A DNA stretch of 64,000 nt from Physcomitrium patens (GCF_000002425.4 NC_037266.1:3729350-3793349); one strand, 5' to 3'; shown: positions 10,668-22,513, counted from the first letter of the stretch. Notes: a model not told the origin generated them from the letters alone. Numbers and translations: made by a program.

Positions 10668-11682
10668 TAGTATTATTTAGTAATATAGCCATTAGGTGAA
10701 AGAAGAAAGAAAATATTTTATTATAGAAGAATCTAATTAAAAATATATAATAAAAAAACATAGATAAATGATAGGCAAGTAATAAAATCCATTAATATTA
10801 GAAGTACATTATACAAAAATAAATTCTATTTATTTTGTGGAGCCATAAATAATACAAAACAAGATAGATTTAAAAAGTAAAATATATAAGTATATATAAA
10901 ATAAAATTAGGAGTTTATTTTAGCAAATATTACTTTAAAAAGATAAGAATTGATATCCAAAGAGGACCAATTGCCAACTAAGATCAATATCAAACTCTAA
11001 GGTACAAAACCGAGTACATATATTGACTTTGAGGTTCTTTTGGAAATTAAAATAAAGAAATTTGAAAGCTAACTTGAAGAGAGATTTTTGAGTGTTGATT
11101 TTATGTCAATTTCATTAATATTGAGATTTTAAAGAATTTTCAAAGTTAGTAATGTACTCAATAGATTTAGATTTAAAAAAATAAAAATATGTTTATAAAT
11201 TTAAGAATTTCTTGAGTTTCATAGCATATATACAAGTGAAATTTAGGTAGTTTGTTTTTGTACTTATTATGGATGTATATGAAAAACTTGAGGTCAATCA
11301 AATAGTTAGATTGAAGCATATGAGGGATTTTGTGGATTATGGATTCAAAAATTTGAAATTTAGGATTAGTGGGGGATTTTAAGATTTAGCAATATGTGCT
11401 AATTGGATTCAAGAAAAATTTGATTAAAAAAATTAAGGCTTGAATACTTACACATAACCTAATTTTTGGAACAATTGAATAGTTAAGTAAGGAGAAATTG
11501 GTATTGAAAGATCAATATTCAAATCAAAGAAGAAAGTCAGCTAATGATTAAGAGATTTTGGGAGTTTTGTATTCTATTGATATGTGCAATCTTCTTCAAA
11601 TATTTTATACTTATTACTTACTTATTTATTGCAAGATATGCAAACTTTGAATAATAATCAATAATTCAATCATTAGTTATTA
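10668..11682 (+). repeat. B repeat copy B1 (non-coding, about 1 kb)
   Basis: Extended similarity links this stretch to 40930-41990 (same strand), 38530-39790 (same strand, split) and the reverse strand of about 36950-38127. A shared landmark is TTGATATCCA, then AGAG, about 285 bp in. It contains no coding sequence I recognise. Here it occupies the place of about 3 kb of pol in M1 and stops where the telomere-like array begins in the copy at 40930. Confidence 0.6.
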
Positions 11683-12495
11683 GTATTAACTAAGTATTAT
11701 ACAAGGTTCTAACTGCATGGTCTCTATTGTAGCTAGAAAAACTTGTTTTCGAACATACTATCTTCTTTTATAGTTGTACTTCTCATTTTATAGTTGTGTC
11801 ACTTCTTTGGATAATATTGAGCAATATGCTTAGGTTTTCTATAATACAAGTATAATCTTTTTTAACAAAAAAATGACTTTTTTTTTTTTCAATAAGAGGT
11901 TTAAAACATATCATATCAATTTACATATTCTCTACTTTTAAATGTATTTATTGAAAAAAAATTGGTGTTGCCATTGAATTATAGTAATTTTGATGCGCAC
12001 TTATGCAATTCTAAAATTAAAAGTCATAAAATTGATTGTGACACTTCATAATAAAGTCAATTATTTGACTCAATGTTTGAGGATGCTCTACATAGGAGAA
12101 GAGACATGATTTGATACAGATATTAAAGTAGCTCTAATCTTTTCTATATTTTTGCTTTCTACCATTCTTGTTGCTCTTTTTAGTGATAAATTTAATTGAT
12201 GCATCATAAGCATTTAATCTCTCAATTATTCTTGCATTTGTGCCATTATATTCTTCATTTTAAGAAGTTTTGCCATGATAATACTTAGAAAAGAAAAGAA
12301 AAGATGTCTAATATTGCTCAAGAAAAATATAAGAAAGGACTTGAAAACAAAAAAAAAATACTAAAGACAATATTACTTTAAAAGAAGGTAATTTGAAACT
12401 TCTAATATGCTTAAGTCTTATTAAGAAAAAGAAATAATCTATTCTTAACCAAGAAAATATAAAGCTTTGATATTGTAAGTGTATTCTTATCAATC
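11683..12495 (-). pseudogene. M1 leader, gag and start of protease region, decayed
   Basis: The reverse complement aligns with the leader of element b from its primer-binding-like site, then gag from the ATG (near 12276), with an internal deletion around 12080. It continues through the nucleocapsid knuckle to just before the protease (about 5850 in element b). The knuckle cysteines have become tyrosine. The TGA ending gag and the spacing to the pol frame are the same as in element b. The open frame 12308-12532 on this strand is an accident of AT-rich leader. Confidence 0.7.
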
Positions 12496-13056
12496 TATCA
12501 AGGACAAGAACCCAATGAAAGAAAATTATCAAGTGAAAATTTTTTCAAAGAAATATGATAAAATAGAAGTAACAAAATATGTATATTAAAAATAAATAAA
12601 TAAATAAATAAATAATAGAATGGCTATTGCAAAAAAGATAAGAAAACTAAAAACTCTGGAATCTATATTAGAGCAAGAAAGGAGTTGACAAGAATAAAGG
12701 AGGCTTTATTCTTGCTTCTATATATACTATCCATCTAGAAGCTATGTAGCAACGTTCTATAGACCTCCAACATGTGTTGACTTTGCAAGCCACATGTCTT
12801 AATTTGCAAGGCAAGTTTTAACTAAGTGTACCACATAATTAACTTGTTACACAAGCTATCTATACATATGATACATGATTAACTTATTGACCAAGTTTCT
12901 AACTTAAAAATAAAATATAAACACTTGTAAAGTCAAAATTATGTCTATGAAGCTTCTAAGAAGCTTTTCTAAAAGATATTATAAAAATATCTACTTTTAT
13001 CCATTTCTATTTAATCATATGGATAATTATTAAAATAAGTATGTATATTTGTAACA
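12496..13056 (-). repeat. 5' LTR of family-1 element M1 (561 bp)
   Basis: Bounded by TATCAAGG at 12496 and GTAACA at 13056 (element strand TGTTAC...CCTTGATA), the same length as 9865-10425. Toward lower coordinates it is followed by the leader and primer-binding-like site, so it is a 5' LTR. It contains an (AAAT)n expansion at about 12588-12615. Confidence 0.8.
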
Positions 13057-13486
13057 ATTATTACTCTTCTCAAATTATCAAGGACATGAATCTTGAAGAA
13101 GTAAAAGATCATAACTTTCTTGTATCACTTGAAAAGACTAGATAATTATTTAAAGATGATATAATAATGAATTAAAATATCTAGTGCCAAAGACGAGAAG
13201 ATTAGAAAGACTTGAAACAAGACTAAGGACTTGAAAGGCATTGACAAGAGTGAAGAAGGGTTCATTCTTGCCTCCATATGTACTATCTAACTAAGAGGTA
13301 CGTCGTGATATTCTATAAGATCTTAAATACATATTAACTTTGCTAAACACATGTTTTAACTTACCAAGCAATTTTTCTATATGTATGCCACATAATTAGC
13401 TTTTTTTTGCAAGTTAATAATACATGTGATAAGTAGCTAACTTATTAACCAAGTTTCTAACCTACCAATTAACTACAAATACATAT

Positions 13487-13772
13487 TGTTGAGAAAATAA
13501 CTCTTTAAGTAGTTGCTAATGGTCAATAGAGTACAAGTATTGTTAAGAATATTCCATAAGGTTAGGTGCTGGTCTATAGTACATTAGAGTACAAGGGGAG
13601 GACTGGTCCTAGAAGATATCCCATATGGGTTGTAGCACTTGGTACCTTGGTACTAGTATATAAGGAAAGGGTTGGCATGAGAAGAATTATCTCATACCAC
13701 ACTCTATTTGTTATAGTGCAACCTTGCTGGTCCTAACTTACTCGTGTGGAGTATGTTTTCTATGTTTCAATA
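13487..13772 (+). repeat. 5' LTR of the copia element
   Basis: It begins TGTTGAG and ends TTTCAATA, so the terminal dinucleotides are TG and TA, not TG and CA. The 3' LTR has the same ends. A TATA box TATATAAGG lies at 13657-13665. The next bases, GGTTATGGGCCCA, are at the primer-binding position; the last letters suggest a tRNA match but I could not assign it. Confidence 0.85.
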
Positions 13773-14177
13773 GGTTATGGGCCCACATTCTCTTACCAAG
13801 TAAGTTGTTCTTGCATTATTTCTTTGTTGCTTGTTTTTTGGTGGTTGAGATCTTATGGTAGAGTATTGCTAGTAAATTGTTGAAGTCAATGCTTAGTGCA
13901 AGACCTTGATAGTGTCTTTGCTTAAGGAGTACTAGTATTTGAGAGTTCTATGAGAAAGTGAGTCATTTTGAGTGAAGTGACGTGAGAGAGACGTTTGAAA
14001 GTCATAAAATCACATTACAAACCATTCCCTATCATTTAGACGTAATTTGGACTCAAAATATGTAAAAAGTTGCAAAACAGCGAATTCTGGGTTTGTAGTT
14101 CAGCAATCTTTAAGTAGTCATATCTTTTGCATTACAACTCCAAATCAAGAGTTTTTTGGACCTACTTGTAGCTTGAG

Positions 14178-15660
14178 ATGGCATCTTTTGAGGGTGATAG
14201 CTTAAGAGTTGTTGAAAAGTTTAGAGGTGACAACTTTCACCACTGGAAGGCCAAAATGGAGCTACTTTTGGCATCATTGGATCTTTGGGAGATAGTAGAT
14301 GAGGAAGAACTTGCACTTGGGGTAGAGGCAAGCATCAAGGACCAAAAGGACTTCAAAAGACGAGAAAAGAAGGCTTTTGGCATAATTACCACCAATTTAG
14401 ATGAAAGCAACTTTGCTCATGTCATTTCTTGCAAAGGGGCAACAGATGCATGGAAGACTCTTTGCAATGTCTATGAAAGTAGGAATCTTTCCAATGTGCT
14501 ATGGTCAAGGCAAAAATTCTTCACCGTGAAGATGGAAGAAGGTGAAGATCTCATGGCTCATGTGAATAAGGTAAAAGCACTTGCAAACCAACTTGTTGTT
14601 GTTGACAAGCCTTTACTTGAAGAAGATGTTGTGATGACATTGCTCTCAAGCCTTCCGGACTCCTATTCCTCCCTCATTGTGGCATTGGAGTCCATTTCAA
14701 GGAAAGACCTCACTTTGGACTATGTCACAGCAAGATTAGCCCATGAAGTGACCAAAAGAAAGCAAAAGGAGTCTATTGGGGAGCAATCAGTACTATTTAC
14801 AAGACCAAGTAAGGCAAGTGCCCCTTTTCAACGTTATCCTCCTAAAACTTGTTATATTTGTGGAAAACCAGGCCATTTTGCTAGAAATTATTTCAAGACA
14901 AAGAGAGGAGAAAGAGAGAATGCCAACAATGCTTTTCATGACCATGGAGGTGAAGACTTTGCATTCATGGCAAAACAAACTCCTTCCATGTTTGATATGA
15001 GCAAATGGATTGTGGATTCTAGATGTACTAAACACATGACTCCATACAAGTGTTCATTTAACACTTATCAACCAATTCCAGCAACCAAGGTTTGGTTAGG
15101 TGATAATTGTATGGTACAAGCCATTGGAATGGGCACCATTGTAGTAGACGTGGTGGTAAAGGGCATAAGCAAGAGAATCACTCTCAAGGATGTGTTGCAT
15201 GTGCCAAAGATGAAGAAGAACTTCCTTTCGGAGAGTAAACTTGTAACTCATGGGTACAAAGTGCAATTTAATATGAATGGATGTTTTGTGAGAACCATGG
15301 AAGGCAAAGAAGTAGCAAAAAGGACTAGGGATGGCAATCTCTATAATATCAATTGCAAGAGGATCAATGGAGTGGAGATTGCTGCCTTTGCTGAATTTCC
15401 AACAAATGAAGACAAGGTGGACATTTGGCATCAAAGACTTGGGCATTTGAATGTCAAAAGCATGAAGGGGCTTTAATCCAAGGTAAGTGGCATAGACCTT
15501 GGCCATTCTACCATTAATCTTGCTTGTGAGGGATGCATTCAAGGCAAACAACATAGGACACCATTTCCTAGAAGAGTTGCAACAAGAGCAAACCAATTGC
15601 TGGAGCTTGTGCATTTGGATGTTTGTGGATCCATGAGGACACCATCTATGAGTGGTAGTA
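14178..15660 (+). pseudogene. Copia gag, protease and integrase N-terminus, decayed
   Basis: ATG 14178 opens a 432-codon frame of gag (UBN2-type) sequence, with FRGDNFHHWKAKMELLL near the start. It carries a nucleocapsid knuckle at about 14850-14892 (CYICGKPGHFARNY, last cysteine replaced by tyrosine) and a protease motif WIVDSRCTKHM, where families have D-S-G. A GAG-pre-integrase segment (WHQRLGHLN) follows. TAA at 15474-15476, likely from CAA, ends the frame, but the same frame continues into the integrase zinc-binding region and the first core residues (HLDVCGSM) near 15640. Each key motif therefore has one disabling transition. Confidence 0.85.
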
Positions 15661-16652
15661 AAAAGTGGGAGATGTGTCCAAGTGGGAGTAGTGGTGTGTT
15701 TGTGGACACATCTTCAATTCCATCAAACAAACAAGAAGATGAAGAAGAGCATTCTCCAAGTGAAGAAGGAGAAGAAGATGCCATGATAGAAGAGCCCAAT
15801 ACTATGAAGACTTCAATTCTAGCAAGATACAACAAGGACAATGAAGAGAATGAAGATGAAGAATACCAACCAATGAGTAAGAGAAAGAATTCCATAAGCC
15901 ATACAAGGCAGCAAGAGGTGCATGAAGGCTCATCCTCTTTGCATGAAAGAAGATATCCAACACGTGAGAGAAGACCACAAGGTGAATGGTGGAAGAACCA
16001 CATCTTTCCACAAGTAAGTGAAGACCATGCCAATGTTGCTCTTTTTGATGATCCATTGACTTTGTGTAATGCAATGAGGTGTGGTGATGCAATGAAGTGG
16101 GAGAATGCCATGCAAGAAGAATACAAATCTCTTATGGACAATGAGACATGAGAGTTGACTCCACTTCCACCAAATTGTTCAGCAATTGGATGTAAGTGGG
16201 TGTTTAGAACCAAGAGAGATGCAAATGATTGAAGGTCAATAATGGGCTATGTATTCTTTGTTGGAGTGGGAGCCATATCTTCGAATTGCAAGTGACAACC
16301 AAACATTGCAAGGTCCACAATAGGGGCGAAGTACATGGCAGCAAGTCATGAAGCAATGTAGGCAATTTGGTTGAGGTTGTTATTGGAAGATATTGGACTT
16401 GTGCAATTGGAGGCCATTCCATTGAGGTGTGACAATCAAGGATGTCTTGCTTTTGCAAAGAATCCAAAGGATCATGCAAGAACTAAGTACATTGATATTC
16501 AGCATCATTTCATAAGAGAGAAGATAGAGATGGAGGTTATTGATATGATGTATTGTGAAACCAAAGACATGTTGCCTGATTTGTTGACAAAAGCCTTAGT
16601 TAGAGAAAGACACAACAAGTTGAGTAAGGCATTAGGATTGATAGCTAATTGA
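15661..16652 (+). pseudogene. Copia integrase tail, RT remnant and RNase H, internally deleted
   Basis: The reading frame is the same as gag. After a deletion of the integrase core comes the acidic integrase-RT linker (about 15660-15960). Then comes the start of RT (KWVFRTKRDAND, about 16190-16227). A second deletion removes the RT catalytic core. RNase H resumes at about 16234 (RSIMGYVFFVG) and continues through the GAKYMAAS region, DNQGCLAFAKNP and HARTKYIDIQHHFIRE to the stop near 16650. Stops at 16149, about 16228, about 16294 and about 16360 interrupt it. A purine-rich AAAGTGGGAG precedes the 3' LTR. Confidence 0.8.
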
Positions 16653-16670
16653 CCAATAGCAAAGTGGGAG

Positions 16671-16956
16671 TGTTGAGAAAATAACTCTTTAAGTAGTTGC
16701 TAATGGTCAATAGAGTACAAGTGTTGTTAGGAATATTCCATAAGGTTAGGTGCTGGTCTATAGTACATTAGAATAGAAGGGGAGGGCTGGTCCTAGAAGA
16801 TATCCCATATGGGTTGTAGCACTTGGTACCTTGGTACTAGTATATAAGGAAAGGGTTGGCATGAAAAGAATTATCTCATACCACACTCTATTTGTTATAG
16901 TGCAACCTTGCTGGTCCTAACTTACTTGTGTGGAGTATGCTTTCTATGTTTCAATA
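16671..16956 (+). repeat. 3' LTR of the copia element
   Basis: 286 bp, the same length and ends as 13487-13772. Of the eight differences counted by eye, seven are transitions. It is followed by the direct duplication CATAT. Confidence 0.85.
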
Positions 16957-17088
16957 CATATAAAGTAAAAACAACATCTATAAAGCTTTTAGGAAACTTC
17001 TTTGGAAGACATTATAAAATTATTCTATTTTATCTACTTCTACTTAATCATATAAATAATTATTGGAGTAAATATGTATGTTTGGATA

Positions 17089-17965
17089 ATTTCATTAATT
17101 TTAGAATTTGAAAGATAAATTACTTGATAGTTTTTGTGTGAAGAGAGACTAAAACTTAAAAAAGTAACCAATAAATTTTATCAAAAACTATAAGAAGATA
17201 GTGAGCTAGAAAGTGTATGATTCTTCAAAAGAATAATTGAGCCATTTAAGAATTCTACTAACACATTGATTATAATGATTTGAAAAGTACAAATAAAAAA
17301 ACTTCAAAGAATTATACTACCATTTTTTCCAAACTACTATTACTAGTTTTGTTTAGAATGCATTAGAAGGTGTGTTCTTCTATATGTTGTTTAATTTGAA
17401 ATTCATTCTTCTAGCCCATTATCCTCCAATTCTATCGCTTGTTATTGCAAATCACAGTATACAATCCTAAACCGTAAAGAATGGCATGGGTTTCTACTAA
17501 TAAATAATCCATGAACTAAACACCACAATTATCATCCATTTCGTCATATTCATCCATCCACCCCTCTATCGTGCACTTTGACTTGGAAGCAGGATGTGTT
17601 TTCAGAGGCATTCCGTGGAGAAGAAGATTGCGGAGCAGTTGAAGGGGTTTAGCCGTGGGACACGAGGGCACGAGGCCTACATGCTTTTGCCGTGCCGGTG
17701 AAGCAACAGTGAGGGCGTCGCGGAGCAGGGGTGGATCACATCGCAGCTTGCGACGATCGAAGCCGGAGGCGATACTGTCCTGTGATCGTCGTGCGCCTAT
17801 TTCTATGCGTTGGATTCGTTCTCGTCGTTGCTGCCAGCCATAGGGGAGTTCTCGACCGTCGTTTGCACTCCTGTTCGGTTTCCCTGCAGTTAATTTAGGG
17901 TGAGTGCGGCAGTTCTCGTGGCGATTCAGGCCGATCGAGGGATTTCGTAGCCATTGCTGTGAGAA
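17089..17965 (+). promoter_or_regulatory. 5' flank and probable 5' UTR of the stomatin-like gene
   Basis: Composition changes from AT-rich to GC-richer at about 17580-17620, typical of the start of a transcribed gene island here. From about 17620 to 17965 the sequence is probably 5' untranslated leader. The short frame at 17655-17843 has no recognisable motif. No clear TATA box was identified, so the start site is a guess. Confidence 0.4.
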
Positions 17966-20059
17966 ATGGCTACAGGTAGCCGGGCGAGAGGTGTGGCGAC
18001 ATTAGGGTTTAGGGTGCTGGCCGTGTCTACTCGATCTGTGAATGGTAGATTTTCTTCTGCGTCGGGTTCCCCGTCTTCGCGATTGCTCTCGGGTTTTTCA
18101 GGTCAAGTGGAAGACAGTTTAGCGATCAGAACCTTGGGAAATTGGACACCAGTGCGGGGGTTTAAGAGTGGGAGAGATGACCCTAGTTTTAGGTATGAGA
18201 TGTCTCCGCCCACGAATTGGGGCGTGCGAATCGTTCCGGAGAAGAGCGCGTTCGTGATCGAGCGGTTCGGGAAATACTTAAAGACTTTAGGATCAGGTTT
18301 GTTGTCAATTGATCATGTTCTCAGCATTTATCATTATCAATTTGGTCGGTGATAGTTAGGGTCTACAGGTGCAGAGTTTCTGTCTGTTGATACTTCGTGG
18401 GTTACACACTGATGTAAAGATATATCTCATCAGTTTCTCGAAAAGCCTCACATTCTGTGAACGATACTCCCGTTTTTTGACAATGCTTTAAGCTGACGAT
18501 TGAGCTTACATTCAATCGGTGATATGAAATCAAGGTTCTGACCGAAGAAATGTTGGGGCAGGTATTCATGTGATGATACCATTGGTGGACAGGATTGCTT
18601 ATGTGCATTCCTTGAAAGAGGAAGCCATTCCTATTCCAAATCAGAGTGCCATCACGAAAGATAATGTGAGCATTTCAATTGACGGAGTTTTATATCTCAA
18701 GATAGTTGATCCTATTCGGGCTTCGTATGGAGTGGAAAATCCAATCTATGCTATCATTCAGGTATCAAACTGTGCATCTTCTTTTTCTCCATTTGCATGC
18801 CAGCCTCTTAGTCAGCAGTATTTAGGCTTCTTGTCCTAAGTTTTCCTATTAGGAAACGTATACGAAGAACTATAATTTTCACAGGGCTTGTGTCTAGTTA
18901 TGAACCAACGTGTGTGCACAATTTCATCTTCTGCTGTTTTTGAGTAGAATATGTAATATCTCTTAGATGTCTGGATGCGTTTTGGTGAATAATGTCCCTG
19001 CCATAGGCCTCTTCGTTTCAAAATGCAATTGGGGGTCATGATTTATTTAATAACGGTGATTTTTATTGGATCCAGCTCGCGCAAACAACTATGCGATCTG
19101 AGCTTGGGAAAATTACTCTTGACAAAACGTTTGAGGAGAGAGATACACTTAATGAAAACATCGTCAAGGCGATTAACGAGGCTGCTTCAGACTGGGGCCT
19201 CCAGTGTTTGCGGTACGAGATTCGAGACATATCTCCACCTCCGGGTGTGAGGGCAGCTATGGAGATGCAGGCTGAGGCAGAGCGACGAAAGAGAGCACAG
19301 GTTCTCGAGTCCGAAGGAGAGCGACAGTCTCACATCAATATTGCCGATGGAAAGAAAAATTCAGTAATTTTGGAATCCGAGGCAGCAATGATGGATCAGG
19401 TAGACGCGTATTTTGGTTCCCTCACCCGACTCAATTTTACTTCTTGATCTGAAATAAATGATATAGCAAGATTCAGATGTTTGTTCCTTCTTTCTTTTAG
19501 TGTCTCGATTTCTGGCTAAAGAGATTGGTTAAAGTAGTGGCTGCACTACAATGGGACGAAATCTCATGGCAATTTATGTTTTAATTTAGCGAGTAATATA
19601 TTTTGCTATCAGGTGAACCGAGCCAAAGGAGAGGCGGATGCTATACTAGCCCGCGCCGAAGCAACTTCGAAGGGTATCCAGTTGCTGTCACAGGCTATCC
19701 GTGCTGAAGGAGGATCCGAGGCTGCATCTCTTCGTGTGGCAGAACAGTACTTACAGGCCTTCAGTCAGCTTGCAAAAGAAAGTACAACAATGCTTCTTCC
19801 CAGTAATGCTTCTGAACCAGCTGCTATGATAGCTCAAGCGTTGTCAATTTACAAAGGTATTGTTGGAGTAGATGGTGTCTCTACTCGGATGTCGCCTGAT
19901 GGTGGGCCTAAACCGAAGGATCAATCTTCGGGCCCTTGGAAGCCCACCCCTTTAGATTCTGAAAAGGATAAGATTGGTCAGGATCCTACTCGAGGTGCAT
20001 CAGATATCAACCGAGAACCACCTGTTCCCCGGAACTTCAGCCTTCAGACTCCGGCTTAA
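17966..20059 (+). CDS. Mitochondrial stomatin-like protein (SLP1/SLP2 type), four exons
   Basis: Exons 17966-18296, 18562-18761, 19076-19399 and 19613-20059 join in frame to 433 residues plus stop; all introns are GT/AG. Residues 1-70 are Arg/Ser-rich, with almost no acidic residues before residue 49, like a mitochondrial presequence. The SPFH/Band 7 domain begins near residue 84 ([20 protein letters not shown]) and continues through [40 protein letters not shown] and [13 protein letters not shown]. An Ala/Glu-rich helical part follows ([16 protein letters not shown], then [19 protein letters not shown]). Plant SLP proteins are about 400-410 residues, so this looks complete. The family forms oligomeric inner-membrane scaffolds linked to respiratory supercomplexes and m-AAA protease regulation; the role here is inferred by homology. 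ATG 17966 is chosen because it opens the presequence. Confidence 0.92.
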
Positions 20060-22500
20060 AGTGTTAGTGCTGCGTCACACGAGAAAACAACATATGCTTA
20101 TCGAATTTAACCATGTGTTCAATTTCAGTAGATTCCGCAGTGAAAGGTCAACCGTCGAGAACACAAGGACCAGGTTTTGTGAGAATGGATTGGTGGCTAG
20201 GTTAGGTATTCAAAGGAATGAGTTGCTGGAGCTATGTTGGAGAAGTGCCCATCCACTTGATTGGAGGGCAAATTTTGATATGACAGATATCACAAGTTAG
20301 GATTTACCCTCATGATCTGTACCTAGAAACATATGTTCGTCAGTACCTCATAAGTGGACTGTTAATTTCAACCTGTATACATGTTACCGCCTCATTTGAT
20401 GAGCTTGGATATTGGCCATACGTGGTTTTTGGAGGTAGTATTTGGTTCCTTATGCAATTCTTGTGCTATTAGCTTGTTCCATTGAGGTGTAAGACAAGAA
20501 GGTTTTTCTATGAGGTGTAGCAATCACGTCTCGACGTAGATTAAACCTATTGCCCAGGAATTACAGAAATGGGAACTGCAGATTGTGCCTCTGGCGCAGG
20601 CTGAGTTGAGAAATGGAAATTGCTGGATGAGAGTGAGCTTTATCAAGCTCAGCTTGTCTTATGCCAGATTCCCTAAGCTAATTAGACCTAAAATCGTATG
20701 TGGAGCCTTTGTGGCACAAAAATGGTGAGTCGAAAGGAAATCCTAAAGCTCAAAATAGCTTTAGGATTTCTGAAAACTCTAAAGGTATGCGATGTATTCA
20801 CTGTTCTGTGTTGTGTGATCTGCATACACTGCTGGCATCTACATGTGGTGGTTGTTTGGGTTTATAATTTGTGTGTCTTGAGTTTTGTGTGTGTATATAT
20901 ATATATATAGGGAGAGAGAGTGAGAAGTATAAAAGTATTAATTACTTTACCACTTGTGATTGGAAGATAACCCAAAACATCTCAAACGTCGAATAAACCA
21001 CATACGAAATAAGCCAGATACTGATGAGCACGGATAAGAAATGATTCAAGTAAGATGTCATTCTATTTTCATTTTCGTTTTGTATGCATTGAATAAATCA
21101 TTGAATGCCATCTCAAAAACTTTCATCACCGTTGTTCTCATCACCATGCAAACTACGGAATACATAATCATAAGCACTAATTTATATACTAAAGAGTAAA
21201 TTGCACTTCGATTCAGAATCAACCACCACTTACGAGTATTTTATAGTTTTTCTATGTTGTGTTGTTTTCTTAATTTATCACATCAACTGTAAACTCAAAT
21301 CAATGGATTTCAAAGCAATATGAAAAACAATCGAGATCAAGGCAAGTGCATGTGTACGTGCATACAGATATATATATATATATATATTTTTTTTATATAT
21401 ATTTATTTATTTATTTATTTAAATATTCATTTAACAACTTTTCATGTTGCAACGTTGAATGCAGTAGCGTGGTGAATTTTTCAAAATATAATCACCACAA
21501 TAGAAACTGCATAATATTCTTGAAACATGGTTACAACAAGTCTAGTTCTAATGTGTTCAATGTGTTCTAACAAATCTAGGTAGAGTGGACTACTTTTTCT
21601 CAAGTTTGAAAATGTTATGATTGTTTTACATGTTCAAAAAAATATAATATAAGCCAATAAAAAAAAATATCATTTCTTCATGCAATAATTGAAAGAATTA
21701 GCCCCGCTTTATATTTTTGACTAAAAAAATACATACAGATTTATAAATTTTATGAATCCAAAAGGAACAAATTAATACTAACATGAAACACATAATCCTC
21801 CATATTTTATGATTGCAGTTCCAAAAAAGGCAGTAAATAGCAAAAAACGATTTTCAAAAGAGATATGAAATTATTGTTATGGATGAGTAAATAAATACAA
21901 ATATAAATAATGTGTAAAGTATCCGTTGTATTTCAATGCAATGATGACTCTAATGCGTAAAATATGCAGAATTCTCAATCATATATTTTAATTACATATT
22001 GAGCACATTATTTTCTACAATACACTTACAAGACACTTTTTATTGTTGTGTTTAAGAAAATAAGTATATATCTAATATATCCAACACATTATTTTCTAAA
22101 ATATGATTATCTAAAAAACCAAAATAGAATAGTCTTAATTCATATTTCAAGAGAATTAAAACTCGCAAGGGTTAAAATCAATGAGTAACAAAGACTAAAC
22201 CCTAAATTTAGAACTGAAAGCTTCACCTTCCAGCAGATGACACGCCATGGAAAGGGCGCCAAACATTGTTAAAAGCGAAGCCCGGGAAAAAATGCAATAC
22301 CTCCCGCGCTATGCACCAATTTCGTGCATATGAATGAATGAAACTACGCTTATGAAGAGTGTCATTCATACATGACACCCTAATGAATAAAGATGTAGAT
22401 ATGGATGAATGAAATAAATTCATTTGTTGGTGATGGACCAGACTAGAACTTTCATCACCCCTGTTCCATGATTGGGACTGTGGAGGGAGACTCAAGCTCT
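20060..22500. other. 3' UTR and intergenic DNA after the stomatin-like gene
   Basis: 20060 to about 20900 keeps gene-like composition and is probably 3' untranslated or downstream transcribed sequence; the open frame 19974-20300 overlaps the last exon out of frame. Microsatellites follow: (GT)n(TA)n then GA-rich at 20887-20934, and (TA)n plus (TTTA)n at 21367-21420. No further gene is recognised. The minus-strand frame at 22223-22495 has no recognisable domain. Confidence 0.5.
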
Positions 22501-22513
22501 CTCATTCTCATGC

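Larger units (their letters stand above)
1182..13056 (-). mobile_element. Family-1 Ty3/gypsy chromovirus M1, decayed and interrupted
   Basis: Colinear minus-strand pieces match the plus-strand family-1 element at 4100-10425. In element order they are: 5' LTR 12496-13056; leader and gag about 11683-12495; C-terminal integrase and chromodomain about 10426-10667; post-chromodomain region 3353-3579 and 1725-2102; 3' LTR 1182-1724. Flanks are ATTTT (1177-1181) and ATTAT (13057-13061), a plausible 5-bp target duplication with one change. Interruptions are an unclassified insert (2103-3346), an inverted LTR plus element b (3580-10425), and repeat B1, at which about 3 kb of protease-to-integrase sequence is missing. 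That these pieces form one element is inferred from order, orientation and flanks. Confidence 0.7.
13487..16956 (+). mobile_element. Ty1/copia retrotransposon with internal deletions
   Basis: LTRs of 286 bp lie at 13487-13772 and 16671-16956, with eight differences by eye (about 97% identity). The target duplication CATAT is at 13482-13486 and 16957-16961. Coding order gag, protease, integrase fragment, RNase H is the Ty1/copia order. At 3470 bp it is far shorter than the usual 4.5-5.5 kb, because the integrase core and the reverse transcriptase are missing. It inserted into a family-1 LTR, so it is younger than that LTR. Confidence 0.9.
13076..17088 (-). repeat. Family-1 LTR split by the copia insertion
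   Basis: 13076-13486 and 16962-17088 together give about 538 bp that align with other minus-strand family-1 LTRs, starting TATCAAGG and ending near TTTGGATA. The interruption is the Ty1/copia element with its CATAT duplication. Only 19 bp separate this LTR from the M1 5' LTR. It looks like a solo LTR; its right boundary is less certain than its left. Confidence 0.7.

Noticed and set aside
13057..13075. Polypurine tract between two LTRs, implying tandem elements
   Set aside because: The reverse strand GAGAAGAGTAAT looks like a polypurine tract, but M1 has a plausible target duplication here, so the 19 bp are more simply host sequence beside a solo LTR.
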